Source: Pseudoalteromonas luteoviolacea NCIMB 1944
GTDB taxonomy: Bacteria; Pseudomonadota; Gammaproteobacteria; Enterobacterales; Alteromonadaceae
Length of the DNA: 64,000 bases
Direction of reading: 5' to 3'
Assembly (NCBI RefSeq): GCF_001625565.1
Contig: NZ_AUXS01000097.1
Span: 286,640-350,639 of the forward strand
Shown: positions 53,317 through 62,388 of the stretch, in pieces
How the letters are laid out: every line of letters begins with the position of its first letter
Position numbering within the stretch: the stretch's first letter is position 1
Position numbers and translations under genes: made by a program
Notes under the pieces: generated by a model
What the model was told of the DNA's origin: nothing
Database searches by the model: none
Seen by the model: the letters and a program-made list of their open reading frames with translations, nothing else

Positions 53317-55211
53317 AGGTTAATTTCACCTTCTTTGGAGTAAATTGTCCAAGATTTATCAAACACACTTTTGGTTTGATACAGCCACAGATCATAGCGC
53401 GATGTTTTCTTACCACATGGGTATGGGATCCCCCATTTTTTACACCATTTGACGCCATACGTTTCTGCGTATAAGCCGAATTTTCCTGAGATCACATCTA
53501 GATCATTTTTCAGTTCAATGCCGTAATAGATATGCGGGTTGCTGCTGTTGTTTGTAAGTAACGCAAAACCAGCATTTGATTCCATGGCAAAAGTATTGTC
53601 GATTAAAGTCAAAATTGCTTGTACACCTGCTGAAGCAACCAGTAGGTTAACGCCACCACGACCAAATGCACCGAAATCTACGTGGAATAAGTCACCTTCA
53701 GCGTATAGCTCAGCGTTATAGCCGACAGTCAGCTCAAACCCTAAATTACCAGTGACGCCAGCTTCAACCTTGATAGGAATTGGGCCGACGGTAAATGTCG
53801 CTTGGGCAAGCGTTTTGTCTTCTTCCCATTTCTTTTCCCAAGACTTTTCATACTTGGCTGTGAACTTTTCATCTTCAAAAACCACATTGTTAAAAATGAT
53901 CATCTCAGACTCATAGCCCGTATTTTGGCCACTGATGTATGCACTGCCGTTATACGAAATACTAAAAAGGGTGTTTTTAGCTCTGAAAAAATAGGCTTCA
54001 ACTGTACCTTCACCGGTAATACGGCCACCTGGATCGCCTGTTGGTACTATGAATAATTGGCCCTGTAAGTCTACACCAACACTAAATTTAGATTTGTCTC
54101 CGTATGATTTGTCAAATTCGCTTTGGAAATTGATATTGGCAAGGCCAACGGCAGCAGGTGCAACCGCTTGTTCAGTAAAGTCTTGTCTTGCCAAGCGACT
54201 AGCAGGTTCATCGGTTGCATCTTCTTGTTCGAAGAAGTATAGCGGTATTGATGTCAGAATTTGGTTGTTGTCAGTATTGGTCTCTGCATCTTGTGCCGCA
54301 TCAATTAATGTAAAGCGCATTTCAAGTGTGTTATCGACGTCTGCATTATAGTTATCATGCAAGCTTTGTAACAGGTCAGCTTCTAGAGCGATATCAAAAC
54401 CGATATGCTCGTTGTGCAGTTCAGCAGTAAATTCATGAGCAAGTGTGTCTGTATATTTGCCAGCCGTCGCGTCCCAAAAGTGTGTGCTAACCCAGTTACC
54501 AGCGACCATTACTTCTGCTTTTATGTGGGATAGGCCTAAATTTGCACCCTCATAGTCCGCTTCGAAGTAACCAATCAAATCGGTGTGGTGCTCACTTGCG
54601 CCATTATCGGAATTTGGTGTATCTAGGATCAATGCAGCTTGACCGAATTCTGCACCTAGAAGTTTGTAGTCGTGGCCAGCTTGCTCTCGTACCACAATGT
54701 CAGCGTGTGGGAAATTACCTTCCAAGTGAGGGTCATGATCGACAGAAGGGTGGTTGTCTTCTTCAACGTCTTCGACATGCAGGTCATGGGGATCAATTTG
54801 CGCCAAGATGTGATAGTTGCCACCTTCCAGTGAATTGGGCAGGGTTAGTTCAATCTCATGTTCAGAAGCACCTTGCGCAAGCCCCGTTAACTCGACAACT
54901 GCAATTTGCTGAATATCTTCAATGGCTGTTTCTTGGTCGTTTTGAATATCTAGTTCATCTGAGTGCATTAGATAAAAATGAACTTCGACATCGACGTTAT
55001 TAAAACCCGTCACATCGACTGTGTAGTATGTTTTCACAGTGTCATTTGGTTCCAAAGTATCCAAAGGACCAGTTGAAATATCAGTTATTTCTAAATTACT
55101 TTTAATCTCTGGTGTAGGTGTTACAACGGTGATTTCCGGGGTGTCGTTATCGCTAAATTGGCACCCGGTCAAAGTAACCAAACCAGCAAGAGCAAATGGG
55201 ATCAAGCGCAT
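53313..55211 (-). CDS. Beta-rich lipoprotein, partner of the vitellogenin-like protein
   Basis: A 632-residue lipoprotein (lipobox LVTLTGC, Cys17). Residues 35-330 form two or three Ig-like domains (LEITDISTGPLDTLEPNDTVKTYYTVDVTGF; GANLGLSHIKAEVMVAGNW) with an acidic, histidine-rich stretch (HPSVDHDPHLEGNFPHAD) that may bind metal. Residues 360-632 are a different, amphipathic beta region (GPIPIKVEAGVTGNLGFELTVGYNAELYAEG, GVNLLVASAGVQAIL) with a late Cys pair (WCKKWGIPYPCGKK). No family recognised for the second half. It is the first gene of the operon and overlaps the next start, ATGA type. Its lipid anchor could hold the secreted partner at the membrane; this is inference. Confidence 0.75.
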   Translation of the reverse strand: MRLIPFALAGLVTLTGCQFSDNDTPEITVVTPTPEIKSNLEITDISTGPLDTLEPNDTVKTYYTVDVTGFNNVDVEVHFYLMHSDELDIQNDQETAIEDIQQIAVVELTGLAQGASEHEIELTLPNSLEGGNYHILAQIDPHDLHVEDVEEDNHPSVDHDPHLEGNFPHADIVVREQAGHDYKLLGAEFGQAALILDTPNSDNGASEHHTDLIGYFEADYEGANLGLSHIKAEVMVAGNWVSTHFWDATAGKYTDTLAHEFTAELHNEHIGFDIALEADLLQSLHDNYNADVDNTLEMRFTLIDAAQDAETNTDNNQILTSIPLYFFEQEDATDEPASRLARQDFTEQAVAPAAVGLANINFQSEFDKSYGDKSKFSVGVDLQGQLFIVPTGDPGGRITGEGTVEAYFFRAKNTLFSISYNGSAYISGQNTGYESEMIIFNNVVFEDEKFTAKYEKSWEKKWEEDKTLAQATFTVGPIPIKVEAGVTGNLGFELTVGYNAELYAEGDLFHVDFGAFGRGGVNLLVASAGVQAILTLIDNTFAMESNAGFALLTNNSSNPHIYYGIELKNDLDVISGKFGLYAETYGVKWCKKWGIPYPCGKKTSRYDLWLYQTKSVFDKSWTIYSKEGEINL

Positions 55212-55277
55212 GTTATTTCTCTATCTTGTCTAAAACATCTTAAGTGTATCGTAAGATTATGGATTGAGTGTGGACAC

Positions 55278-55292
55278 ATGTAGCCGCTACAT
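55278..55292. promoter_or_regulatory. Candidate operator palindrome upstream of the lipoprotein/vitellogenin-like operon
   Basis: ATGTAGCCGCTACAT is a perfect 7+1+7 palindrome, 66 bases upstream of the first start codon of the operon. A dimeric regulator site is plausible; alternatively it is a chance palindrome. Which regulator would bind is unknown. Confidence 0.3.
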
Positions 55293-55346
55293 TTGTATTA
55301 TAATTAAATAGGCGCTCAATCAGCTTTATCTGCCATTACAAAACTG

Positions 55347-56066
55347 TTAAGGCTGTGATATGAATAATGAAACCAACATTTTTATCGCAAGTGCTGTCAG
55401 CGTGAGCTTGATAACCCAAATGAGCTTTGCGTTATTACTAGAGAGTCGCAGTTTGCTGCCACAGTATGACCCCGCAATGGATCCAAGAACCATGTATAAG
55501 ATGAGTGAGCCACTTTGTAAAAGTGTTGACGAAAGCATTGCAAAAACAGGCACTTTTGCCAAATGGCTGAGAGTCATAAAGACAGCACTGGTGGCGATGA
55601 TTTCATCTTTACATTTGAGCTGTTTAGTAAGTACAGAAAGAGACAAAGGCCCGGTGGCACCTACCAATAAACCTAAGCCAGTTTGCAGCACGCCGATGAC
55701 ATAATAGTTTTCGAATTGGCTAACGTAGTTTGCAAATGGCTTGTACCAAATGTTGAGCAACAAGTAGAGGCCAATTGCCGCAGGGATATAAGTCGTAGGT
55801 AAGTTGTATAGAACCAAACCAAATAGCAAAGTCCCAATGACTGACCCAATGAAGAATGCAGGCAATAGTGACCACTTCACATAAGAAATCGAAAACAGCG
55901 CTCTTGATGTGTTGCTGGCTATCTGTGTAATACCATGAATGGGGATGATTAAAGCGGGACTTAAAAACATGGGAAGCACTGCGATAAGGAGCATTCCGCC
56001 ACCAAAGCCAATGATTGCAGCTATCAGTGACGTCGTGAATGCGATTATGCCTAGCAACAGTTCCAT
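55347..56066 (-). CDS. TauE/SafE family sulfite-exporter-like permease
   Basis: A 239-residue membrane protein with about eight hydrophobic segments in two halves. The start GIIAFTTSLIAAIIGFGGGMLLIAVLP and the later LQTGLGLLVGATGPLSLSVL and LGSIAGSYCGSKL are the duplicated TauE/SafE motifs. Members export small sulfur-containing or organic anions. The ATG at 56066 follows the upstream LysE-like gene by 24 bases, so the two are probably cotranscribed. Substrate unknown. Confidence 0.88.
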   Translation of the reverse strand: MELLLGIIAFTTSLIAAIIGFGGGMLLIAVLPMFLSPALIIPIHGITQIASNTSRALFSISYVKWSLLPAFFIGSVIGTLLFGLVLYNLPTTYIPAAIGLYLLLNIWYKPFANYVSQFENYYVIGVLQTGLGLLVGATGPLSLSVLTKQLKCKDEIIATSAVFMTLSHLAKVPVFAMLSSTLLQSGSLILYMVLGSIAGSYCGSKLRLSSNNAKLIWVIKLTLTALAIKMLVSLFISQP

Positions 56067-56090
56067 GTTGGCGACCTTAACTAATCCTGT

Positions 56091-56702
56091 TTATGTTCTG
56101 GTGGCAATCGTCACGCCTGAGGCGGACAGTAAACTACCTGCTAATTTGTTAAATATGTTCAAACGTTTTGAGTTTGAGACCAGCTTTTTGGCTTTGGCCG
56201 AGACATACGAATAACCTAAGTTAACAGAGCCAAATGCTAAGGTTGCGCAGGCAAAAATACCTAAAATATCTGCTGTGGAAATGGTCTTAAAATCGACAAA
56301 TGCCGGAAACAGTGCAACATAAAAAATAATGGCTTTTGGATTGCTCATTGTAAGCAAAAAGCCAGTTAATATGTCCATATGGTGCTTATTGTTAGGAACG
56401 GTTTGCTCTGCCAGTGAAGGTTTTGAGAAAAATAAGTTGACGCCCATCCAAATTAAATAGCCCGCACAAAGATATTTTATAATCGCAAAAGCGTTCCCCA
56501 TTGACTCTGCGATATATGCCAAACCAGAAACCGCCAATAAAATAAATACATAGTCAGCGAAAACGAGTCCTACGGTTATCGCTGCACCACGACGGAATCC
56601 TCCAGTCATTGAGGCTGTTGTTATTGCGATAACGGCAGGGCCGGGAATAATGCCAACAATGAACATGGCAAAGAAGAGGGCAATATAGCTTTCGATAGTC
56701 AT
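56091..56702 (-). CDS. LysE family amino-acid exporter
   Basis: A 203-residue membrane protein with six hydrophobic segments and the LysE/RhtB pattern: FAMFIVGIIPGPAVIAITTASMTGGFRRGAAITVGLV at the N-terminus (proline-rich GIIPGPA motif), KYLCAGYLIWMGV and LLTMSNPKAIIFYVALFPAFVD. It exports an amino acid or related compound. It is the first of a two-gene unit with the TauE/SafE gene; both are exporters but no regulator gene is adjacent. Confidence 0.9.
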   Translation of the reverse strand: MTIESYIALFFAMFIVGIIPGPAVIAITTASMTGGFRRGAAITVGLVFADYVFILLAVSGLAYIAESMGNAFAIIKYLCAGYLIWMGVNLFFSKPSLAEQTVPNNKHHMDILTGFLLTMSNPKAIIFYVALFPAFVDFKTISTADILGIFACATLAFGSVNLGYSYVSAKAKKLVSNSKRLNIFNKLAGSLLSASGVTIATRT

Positions 56703-56768
56703 GAATGGTCCTTGAATGCAAAACGGGTAGGTGATGCCAGTAGCATATCATAGTAGCAGTAAGAAATA

Positions 56769-56806
56769 TTTCTCTTACTAAACAAGAAAGCCTAATAAGA
56801 GAAATA
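56769..56806. other. Inverted repeat with wide loop
   Basis: ATTTCTCTTA (56769-56778) and TAAGAGAAAT (56797-56806) are perfectly complementary with an 18-base loop, just right of the LysE start. It may be part of the LysE promoter region or a second hairpin downstream of the exported-partner gene. Confidence 0.35.
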
Positions 56807-56810
56807 GATA

Positions 56811-56832
56811 GAAAGCCCTAAGGGGCTTTCTG
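56811..56832 (-). terminator. Terminator hairpin at the end of the Fic/YD-repeat operon
   Basis: AGAAAGCCC (56811-56819) and GGGCTTTCT (56824-56832) form a 9-bp stem with a 4-base loop. It overlaps the stop codon and last codons of the last gene and is followed leftward by ATCTATTTCTCTTATT. Confidence 0.65.
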
Positions 56833-57249
56833 TGTACCCAAATAATTGCTTAAATTTGTTATGCTCAAAGACTGTGTTCTACCATACAAGACACCTTTTT
56901 GGCTGTAGTCGAAGTTAATCTTAACTCTGTATTTAGTATGGATAGGTAAACACCCCAAAGACACATATTTGTTTCTTTCAATTTGGGTGTCTAAATACGT
57001 CGATGATATCAAGGTTCCATCACTTTGGTACATTTCAGCTGTGACCGTTAGCTCAGAATAAGCTTGATGTCGCTTTAAATGCAAAGGGGAGTCAATCTCA
57101 ACAATAGAGCAAACAGAATTATATTTTGCCTCAAGTTTGGTAGCTGAAATACTAAACGCTTCGCTAAGCGCCAACTCAGTAGTTAGCTCCTGTGCAAAGG
57201 TTGCAAGTGACACAGTGGGGCCCACAATAATTAAAGCAATATTACGCAT
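56818..57249 (-). CDS. Exported protein in the immunity-gene position behind the YD-repeat protein
   Basis: A 143-residue protein with a Sec signal peptide (MRNIALIIVGPTVSLATFAQ) and a mature domain of about 120 residues that is strand-rich (LTVTAEMYQSDGTLISSTYLDTQIE, YRVKINFDYSQKG) with two cysteines (NSVCSIV, SLGCLP). Its ATG overlaps the stop of the YD-repeat gene (TAATG), so translation is coupled. A small gene immediately after an RHS/YD toxin is where the cognate immunity protein is found; export would suit neutralising a toxin that acts in the periplasm or at the envelope. No homology was recognised, so immunity is inferred from position only. Confidence 0.65.
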   Translation of the reverse strand: MRNIALIIVGPTVSLATFAQELTTELALSEAFSISATKLEAKYNSVCSIVEIDSPLHLKRHQAYSELTVTAEMYQSDGTLISSTYLDTQIERNKYVSLGCLPIHTKYRVKINFDYSQKGVLYGRTQSLSITNLSNYLGTQKAP

Positions 57250-60200
57250 TATTGACCTTTATTTGGATTTAACGTTACCCATGAGCCACCGTTTGCCACG
57301 CCATGCGAACCATCAGGATAAATCTCGAACAGGTTGTTGGGAGCCGTTACGGGTTGTCCAGCTAAGTTGGCCAATTGCTGTGCAAAAGAAGCATCACCGC
57401 CTTTACCTGTTTCGCAAGCATATAGTTTAATTGGTTGTTTACCATCATATCCTTTCGATTTCATCAATGAAAGAAGCTGTGCAGGTGTGAGAGGCTTACC
57501 TATTTCATTAATTATTTGACCGGGGTTGCCATGTGCACCAATTGAGAAATCATTTGGACTGTTGTCAACATGTCTGAACATTGCTCGCCAATGTTTAGTT
57601 TGTGTCATTGGTACTAAGTTGATATCTGGATTTAACCCAAGTAAATCGGTAAATTTGACAGGGTTACCACCAACGTACACATAGGTGTTTATGCCACCAG
57701 ACATACCAATTGGATCAGATTGAATATATCGGCCCGTTGTCGGGTCGTAGTATCGGTTAATGTTATACCAAAGCCCAGACTCCGTATCCAAGTATTGACC
57801 AGGAAAACCGAGGTTAAACTCGCCAATTGTGCTGTGTACAACAGTACGAGTGAAAGGCTCTAGATGGGCGCGCCATACAATGTTTTTTGCGCTATTTGTA
57901 ACTACTTCAGGTCGGCCAAGGTGGTCATTGTGAATATAGTAAACCTGATTATTTTTCAACATCGCAACAGGCATACCAAATAGGTAGACATAGTTTACAT
58001 TGCCATTCTCAGACAGCAGTCTTGACTCTGGTGTGTAAATAAAGTGAGTTTCTACACCCGAAGATTGCTTAATGGCTCTGATGCTATATGCATCATAGAT
58101 ATAATTCCCTTTGTTGCTGACACCTGTTAAGCGGCTTTGGATGTCATATTGATACGAGTTTTGGTTAATATAATTGAGACTTTGCGTCTTGATATTGCCA
58201 TTCGCATCATAACTATATCTAACCGTGTTGGACCCTTTTGTGCGACTTAACAGTCTATTTGAACTACTTTGATAACGGTATGTTTCTAAAGTAGTACCTG
58301 AGTGGTTCACACTGGTTCGATTACCAGATTGATCATACCTGATGGAGGAGTGAGGTCGACCGTTTTTCAGTATATCTGTGAGTCTGCCTTTCGAGTAAGT
58401 ATAGGTCCAATCATTTGTTGAATTGATGTGGTTATCTATGTGTGTGATTTCGCCCTTTTGGCTTGTATAAGTCAAAGATTGGACATTCGGCACCGTTATA
58501 CTTCGAACTTGACCATTTGCGTAAGTCATATTTCTTGTCAGGCCGTTACCATATGTGAGCGATTTTAGGCCAAGGCTAGGTAATTTTGTGATGTTGCTCG
58601 CAATTGGGATACTGCGGCCATTTATTGTTGCGGTAATGCTAGATATACCGGCAGCGTTGTAAGTGTAGTTAGCTTTATTACCATTTGGGTAAGTTATTGA
58701 AGTGAGCCTGCCGTAGGCGTCATATTGCCATTTGGTCGTGTAGATTGCATTTCTGCTTCCACCATTTATGACCTTGCGCATTTCAATCAATTGATCAAAA
58801 GCATTATACGTTAGGGTTGTATTGCCTGATTTATCGGTATAACTTGTCGGCAGCTCTCTTGAATTTAACTGGTATGACTCAGATCCTCCGATAAATGATT
58901 TGGTTACTTTTTCACCTTGATTGATTTTGCTGTATTGAATATTGATGGTACCGAGTCCAGTGATTAGCTTTTTGAGTTTTTGACTCGGACTGTAGTACTC
59001 GTATGATACATTGCCTCGATCAGGGCTAGACTCTTTGAGCTCTTTACCAAAGCCATTGAGAGTGAAGCTGGTGAGTTGATTGTTGGCACCTCTAATGTAG
59101 TCGAGGCCGACAGTGTCATATCCATAAGTCATTGATGTATTTGTTACATCTACACTTTGTAAAGGCCTGCTAAATTCATCATAACTTAAGACATATTGCT
59201 GACCGTCAGCTTCGGTAAAACTAACAAGTCGGTCAATTTTGTCATATTTATATCGATTGTTATTGTTTCCTTCTGTCTTAGATATTAAACGACCAAGTTC
59301 ATCATATGAATAGTAAATAGTGCGATAGGGGGCTGTACTGTTTTTATAGTAACGCACTGTTTTGGCGTTCCCCATATTGTCCAGCGTATATTTTATAGTT
59401 GAATTGTCCGCACTGTTACGCTCTTCAATTAGACGATAAGCACGGTCATAATAATAGGTGCGTTGAGTGCCGTTTGGTAAGGTCACATTTGTTAGCTTTC
59501 GCTTTTCATTGTAGCTATATTGAGTAATTCGGTTAATACCCGGACCTGTTTCTTTGACTGATTTAACATCTCCCCTAGGTGTATAGGTATAGGTTTTTAC
59601 CAGACCCGACGGCAATGTTTCTTTGGTCAATCGGCCATTGGCATCGTAGGCGTTGAATGTGTGCGCAGTGCCAAACTGATCGTTTGTTGTGGTTAGTTGT
59701 CCTTTAGAATTATAGTTTTGCGTTGCGCTTTCTCCGCTGTCGTTAACTGATCGAACTTGGCGAATATTACCGTTGCTATAAAAAGAGTAAGAGTTATTGA
59801 TTTCATAGGAGCGTATTGGCTCACCATCAGATCCAGTTGTCCTGAATGTTTCTTTTAGGACTTGGTTTTTGTCGTTATAAGTAAACTGTTTGATGAAGTT
59901 GGGGTTTTTCTCTTCCTTAATTAACCCTGAGTCCGCATGCCAAAGGTAGTGAGTTGTAAACGCATTGCTCGTACCATATGCTTGTGTTTTACGTTTTAGC
60001 TTGCCAGTTTTGTAGTCATAAAGGTAATCGGTTGTGATCCCCTCTTCATCAGTTACTTTTGAGACATGCCCTGAATTGTCATACCAGTATTTTTTAGTAG
60101 AAGCTGCGCAATTTGAAGTAGGCAAGCCGTTTTCAAGTTCTACGACTGGGGTCCCACTTTTGTGAAGGTTATCAATAGAATAGACACTCTTTCTACCTAG

Positions 60201-61397
60201 CGGGTTGGTTACGGTAACACCGTCTATCCCTTTGTTGTTTTTAGTATAGCTAAATGTGTACTTATCGATACCGCCATAATGGCTCGACTCAACGGCATGT
60301 TTGCCAATACCGCTGTCATATTTAAACCATGCATATTGTTTATTGTTATAAAAAACCCCTGTCAGGTCTTTATTACTGTCGTATTGATAGCTTGTGTTAT
60401 TGCCATCAGGAAAAGACACTTTGGTGAGCAAACCCATAGAGTTATAACTATATTGATACGTTTGATTCAGTCCATCTTTAATCGTGTTTACACGGCCATT
60501 ATTCCAAGTAAAAGTTAAACTAGAGCCTGAAGAGTGGGTGATTTTTGTAAAGTATCTGGATGAATTAGAGTAGTGAAACTGGTGGGAACGACCGTGTTCA
60601 AATTCAAGCTTGTCTAAGCGACCGTCCGATTTAAAGTAGGCCGTTAAGTTATCCGACATTTCGAGCTTAAATCCACTGGCGATTTTTTCGAGATATACGG
60701 TATCAGGAGATCTATCGAAATAGTAACCACCTGTGTTGTCTTTGACCATATGATAGTCATCACCAAAGTTATTGGCATGTGGCATATTAAGCTTCGCCGT
60801 ATTAAACCGAGTAAACTCAACATGCATATCAAGTATAGATTTCCACCTTTTACCAAATATGCCTACTGTGATGCCATATCGGTCAACGCTTTTGTCGTAA
60901 CTACGTTGAATAGATAAGGGAGAAAAATCACCACCTGTATAATCTGTAAACGTTTCGACTTTTTTACCCCATCTAAAGTCAATTGGGTTACCGCACAAGT
61001 TATCGTCGGAAGCATGGTCTTCGCCTTCATTTTGAGAGCCGTACGAGTCATAATCAATGGCTGGCCCAGTATCGATTGTGCGCATGAGTGCCATCATAAC
61101 CTCAAGTTCGTTTTGGCGGCGCGCGGCGTCGGGATCCCCATATACAGTCATTCGATCGTGAATCGTTTCTAGAGACTCTCGAGCATGTGCATCATATGCT
61201 TCTTGATTCTCTTCGCATCCCCCAGTTGCATCAGATGAGTCGCAGTCGGTTGTTGATGCGTGGCTTTTACTCATGCCCCAGCCCCATCCAGCACTGATCA
61301 GGCTCTCATTGTCATCTAAAAACTCATCTGTCGGGTGCTCTTGCACACCACCTAATAAAATTGCACTACCGAGTAGTGCTTTACCTAATGTTTTCAT
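57249..61397 (-). CDS. YD-repeat/RHS protein with variable C-terminal tip
   Basis: A 1382-residue protein from the ATG at 61397 (AAGGAT upstream; the longer frame into fic is rejected). It has a hydrophobic, signal-like start (LGKALLGSAILLGG), a Cys/Asp-rich N-terminal region, a DUF6531-like NPIDFRWGKKVE entry, dozens of YD repeats, and the RHS core (DHLGRPEVVTNSAKN, YDPTTGRYIQSDPIGMSGG, NPVKFTDLLGL). After the core a tip of about 127 residues begins at NPDINLV. It contains IGAHGNPGQI, then LLSLMKSKGYDGKQPIKLYACETGKG and FAQQLANLAGQPVTAPN, a His/Cys arrangement resembling clan CD (caspase-like) peptidases. A shell with a tip effector is known for this family; the enzyme type here is inference. 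No PAAR or T6SS genes are nearby. Confidence 0.88.
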   Translation of the reverse strand: MKTLGKALLGSAILLGGVQEHPTDEFLDDNESLISAGWGWGMSKSHASTTDCDSSDATGGCEENQEAYDAHARESLETIHDRMTVYGDPDAARRQNELEVMMALMRTIDTGPAIDYDSYGSQNEGEDHASDDNLCGNPIDFRWGKKVETFTDYTGGDFSPLSIQRSYDKSVDRYGITVGIFGKRWKSILDMHVEFTRFNTAKLNMPHANNFGDDYHMVKDNTGGYYFDRSPDTVYLEKIASGFKLEMSDNLTAYFKSDGRLDKLEFEHGRSHQFHYSNSSRYFTKITHSSGSSLTFTWNNGRVNTIKDGLNQTYQYSYNSMGLLTKVSFPDGNNTSYQYDSNKDLTGVFYNNKQYAWFKYDSGIGKHAVESSHYGGIDKYTFSYTKNNKGIDGVTVTNPLGRKSVYSIDNLHKSGTPVVELENGLPTSNCAASTKKYWYDNSGHVSKVTDEEGITTDYLYDYKTGKLKRKTQAYGTSNAFTTHYLWHADSGLIKEEKNPNFIKQFTYNDKNQVLKETFRTTGSDGEPIRSYEINNSYSFYSNGNIRQVRSVNDSGESATQNYNSKGQLTTTNDQFGTAHTFNAYDANGRLTKETLPSGLVKTYTYTPRGDVKSVKETGPGINRITQYSYNEKRKLTNVTLPNGTQRTYYYDRAYRLIEERNSADNSTIKYTLDNMGNAKTVRYYKNSTAPYRTIYYSYDELGRLISKTEGNNNNRYKYDKIDRLVSFTEADGQQYVLSYDEFSRPLQSVDVTNTSMTYGYDTVGLDYIRGANNQLTSFTLNGFGKELKESSPDRGNVSYEYYSPSQKLKKLITGLGTINIQYSKINQGEKVTKSFIGGSESYQLNSRELPTSYTDKSGNTTLTYNAFDQLIEMRKVINGGSRNAIYTTKWQYDAYGRLTSITYPNGNKANYTYNAAGISSITATINGRSIPIASNITKLPSLGLKSLTYGNGLTRNMTYANGQVRSITVPNVQSLTYTSQKGEITHIDNHINSTNDWTYTYSKGRLTDILKNGRPHSSIRYDQSGNRTSVNHSGTTLETYRYQSSSNRLLSRTKGSNTVRYSYDANGNIKTQSLNYINQNSYQYDIQSRLTGVSNKGNYIYDAYSIRAIKQSSGVETHFIYTPESRLLSENGNVNYVYLFGMPVAMLKNNQVYYIHNDHLGRPEVVTNSAKNIVWRAHLEPFTRTVVHSTIGEFNLGFPGQYLDTESGLWYNINRYYDPTTGRYIQSDPIGMSGGINTYVYVGGNPVKFTDLLGLNPDINLVPMTQTKHWRAMFRHVDNSPNDFSIGAHGNPGQIINEIGKPLTPAQLLSLMKSKGYDGKQPIKLYACETGKGGDASFAQQLANLAGQPVTAPNNLFEIYPDGSHGVANGGSWVTLNPNKGQ

Positions 61398-61407
61398 AAT
61401 ATCCTTT

Positions 61408-62388
61408 TTACTTAAAAAGTAGTTTTTCAACATTCTTGTACAAATTAACCAGTGCAACATTGTGATATACAGGCTGCAAGGTTCGCTTTTTTATACGGCT
61501 TGGTTGCAAAATATTATATGAAACAAGCGTATTGATAGACTTACCAACATCATATATGGGTAAATCTAAAGTCTGAGATATATATGCTTGGGTAGTGATT
61601 GGCTGTTGCCAAAGGTGTTTAATGATAGAGATATCTACCGAATTCAAGGGAGTTAATAACGTTTGGGTATCGAGAATGTTTTTTGCGTTTTTTATTAACT
61701 CTAGGATTTTTTCTGTTGCAAAGTCTGACCAATCGTAAGCACGTTGCCAAAATTCTGTATTGGTTAGATAGGTTTTAGGGGAGGCTTTAAAGTTATGAGC
61801 TTCACCTATATATAATTCGTTTTCGCCGTGTTTATACCGATAAAGTGTGGCGGGTACCTGTATCCCCATTTTACGCTCTTGTGCAATATGAAAAGCACGG
61901 GCGACTCGGCCATTTGCATCTTGAAATGGGTGTATGGATAGCAATTCCATAAATGAATATACGTGCTGCAATGGCTGTAAATGACTGCTTGAGTTGTGGT
62001 CATCTACCAAATATGAAAGTGCTTGGTCGATCTCTTTCACAGAAGCGACTTCGGGGTATTTGGATGACGCTTTATCTGGGCCAATCCAGGATTCATTTTT
62101 TCTAAAACCACGAGTATCAGTGCCAGTTAGCGTGCTATGCGCTTCCAATAATGTGCTTTTTGACAACGCTAGATTTGAAAATAGCTCGACTGCATGAGAG
62201 AAGCGGTTAATCCTCATATCCAATAAAGCGCCTTCGGGGTAATCAAGCCCTAATCTTGCTAGTAAAAGTTCGGTACGGCTCACGTGTCTGAGTTGGCGCA
62301 TTGAATCACCACCACATAAGTATCGAATACAAAACTCAGAGAGTGGGAAAGGATAAAACTCATAGTTAGTTTGGTTTGTAACTGGCAA
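61408..62388 (-). CDS. Fic domain protein (AMPylator type)
   Basis: A 326-residue protein. The Fic motif HPFQDANGRVAR is intact (His153, Asn159, Arg161, Arg164), preceded by GTDTRGFRKNESWIG and the flap region, so nucleotide transfer (AMPylation) is expected. A C-terminal winged-helix-like part (DISIIKHLWQQPITTQAYISQTLDLPIYDVGKSINTLVSYNIL) resembles that of Fic/DUF4172 proteins with DNA- or protein-binding tails. No inhibitory S/TxxxEG/N motif was found. The start is a TTG with AAGGA six bases upstream; the next ATG is at 62301. It precedes the YD-repeat gene by 10 bases, so all three genes form an operon. Confidence 0.9.
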   Translation of the reverse strand: MPVTNQTNYEFYPFPLSEFCIRYLCGGDSMRQLRHVSRTELLLARLGLDYPEGALLDMRINRFSHAVELFSNLALSKSTLLEAHSTLTGTDTRGFRKNESWIGPDKASSKYPEVASVKEIDQALSYLVDDHNSSSHLQPLQHVYSFMELLSIHPFQDANGRVARAFHIAQERKMGIQVPATLYRYKHGENELYIGEAHNFKASPKTYLTNTEFWQRAYDWSDFATEKILELIKNAKNILDTQTLLTPLNSVDISIIKHLWQQPITTQAYISQTLDLPIYDVGKSINTLVSYNILQPSRIKKRTLQPVYHNVALVNLYKNVEKLLFK

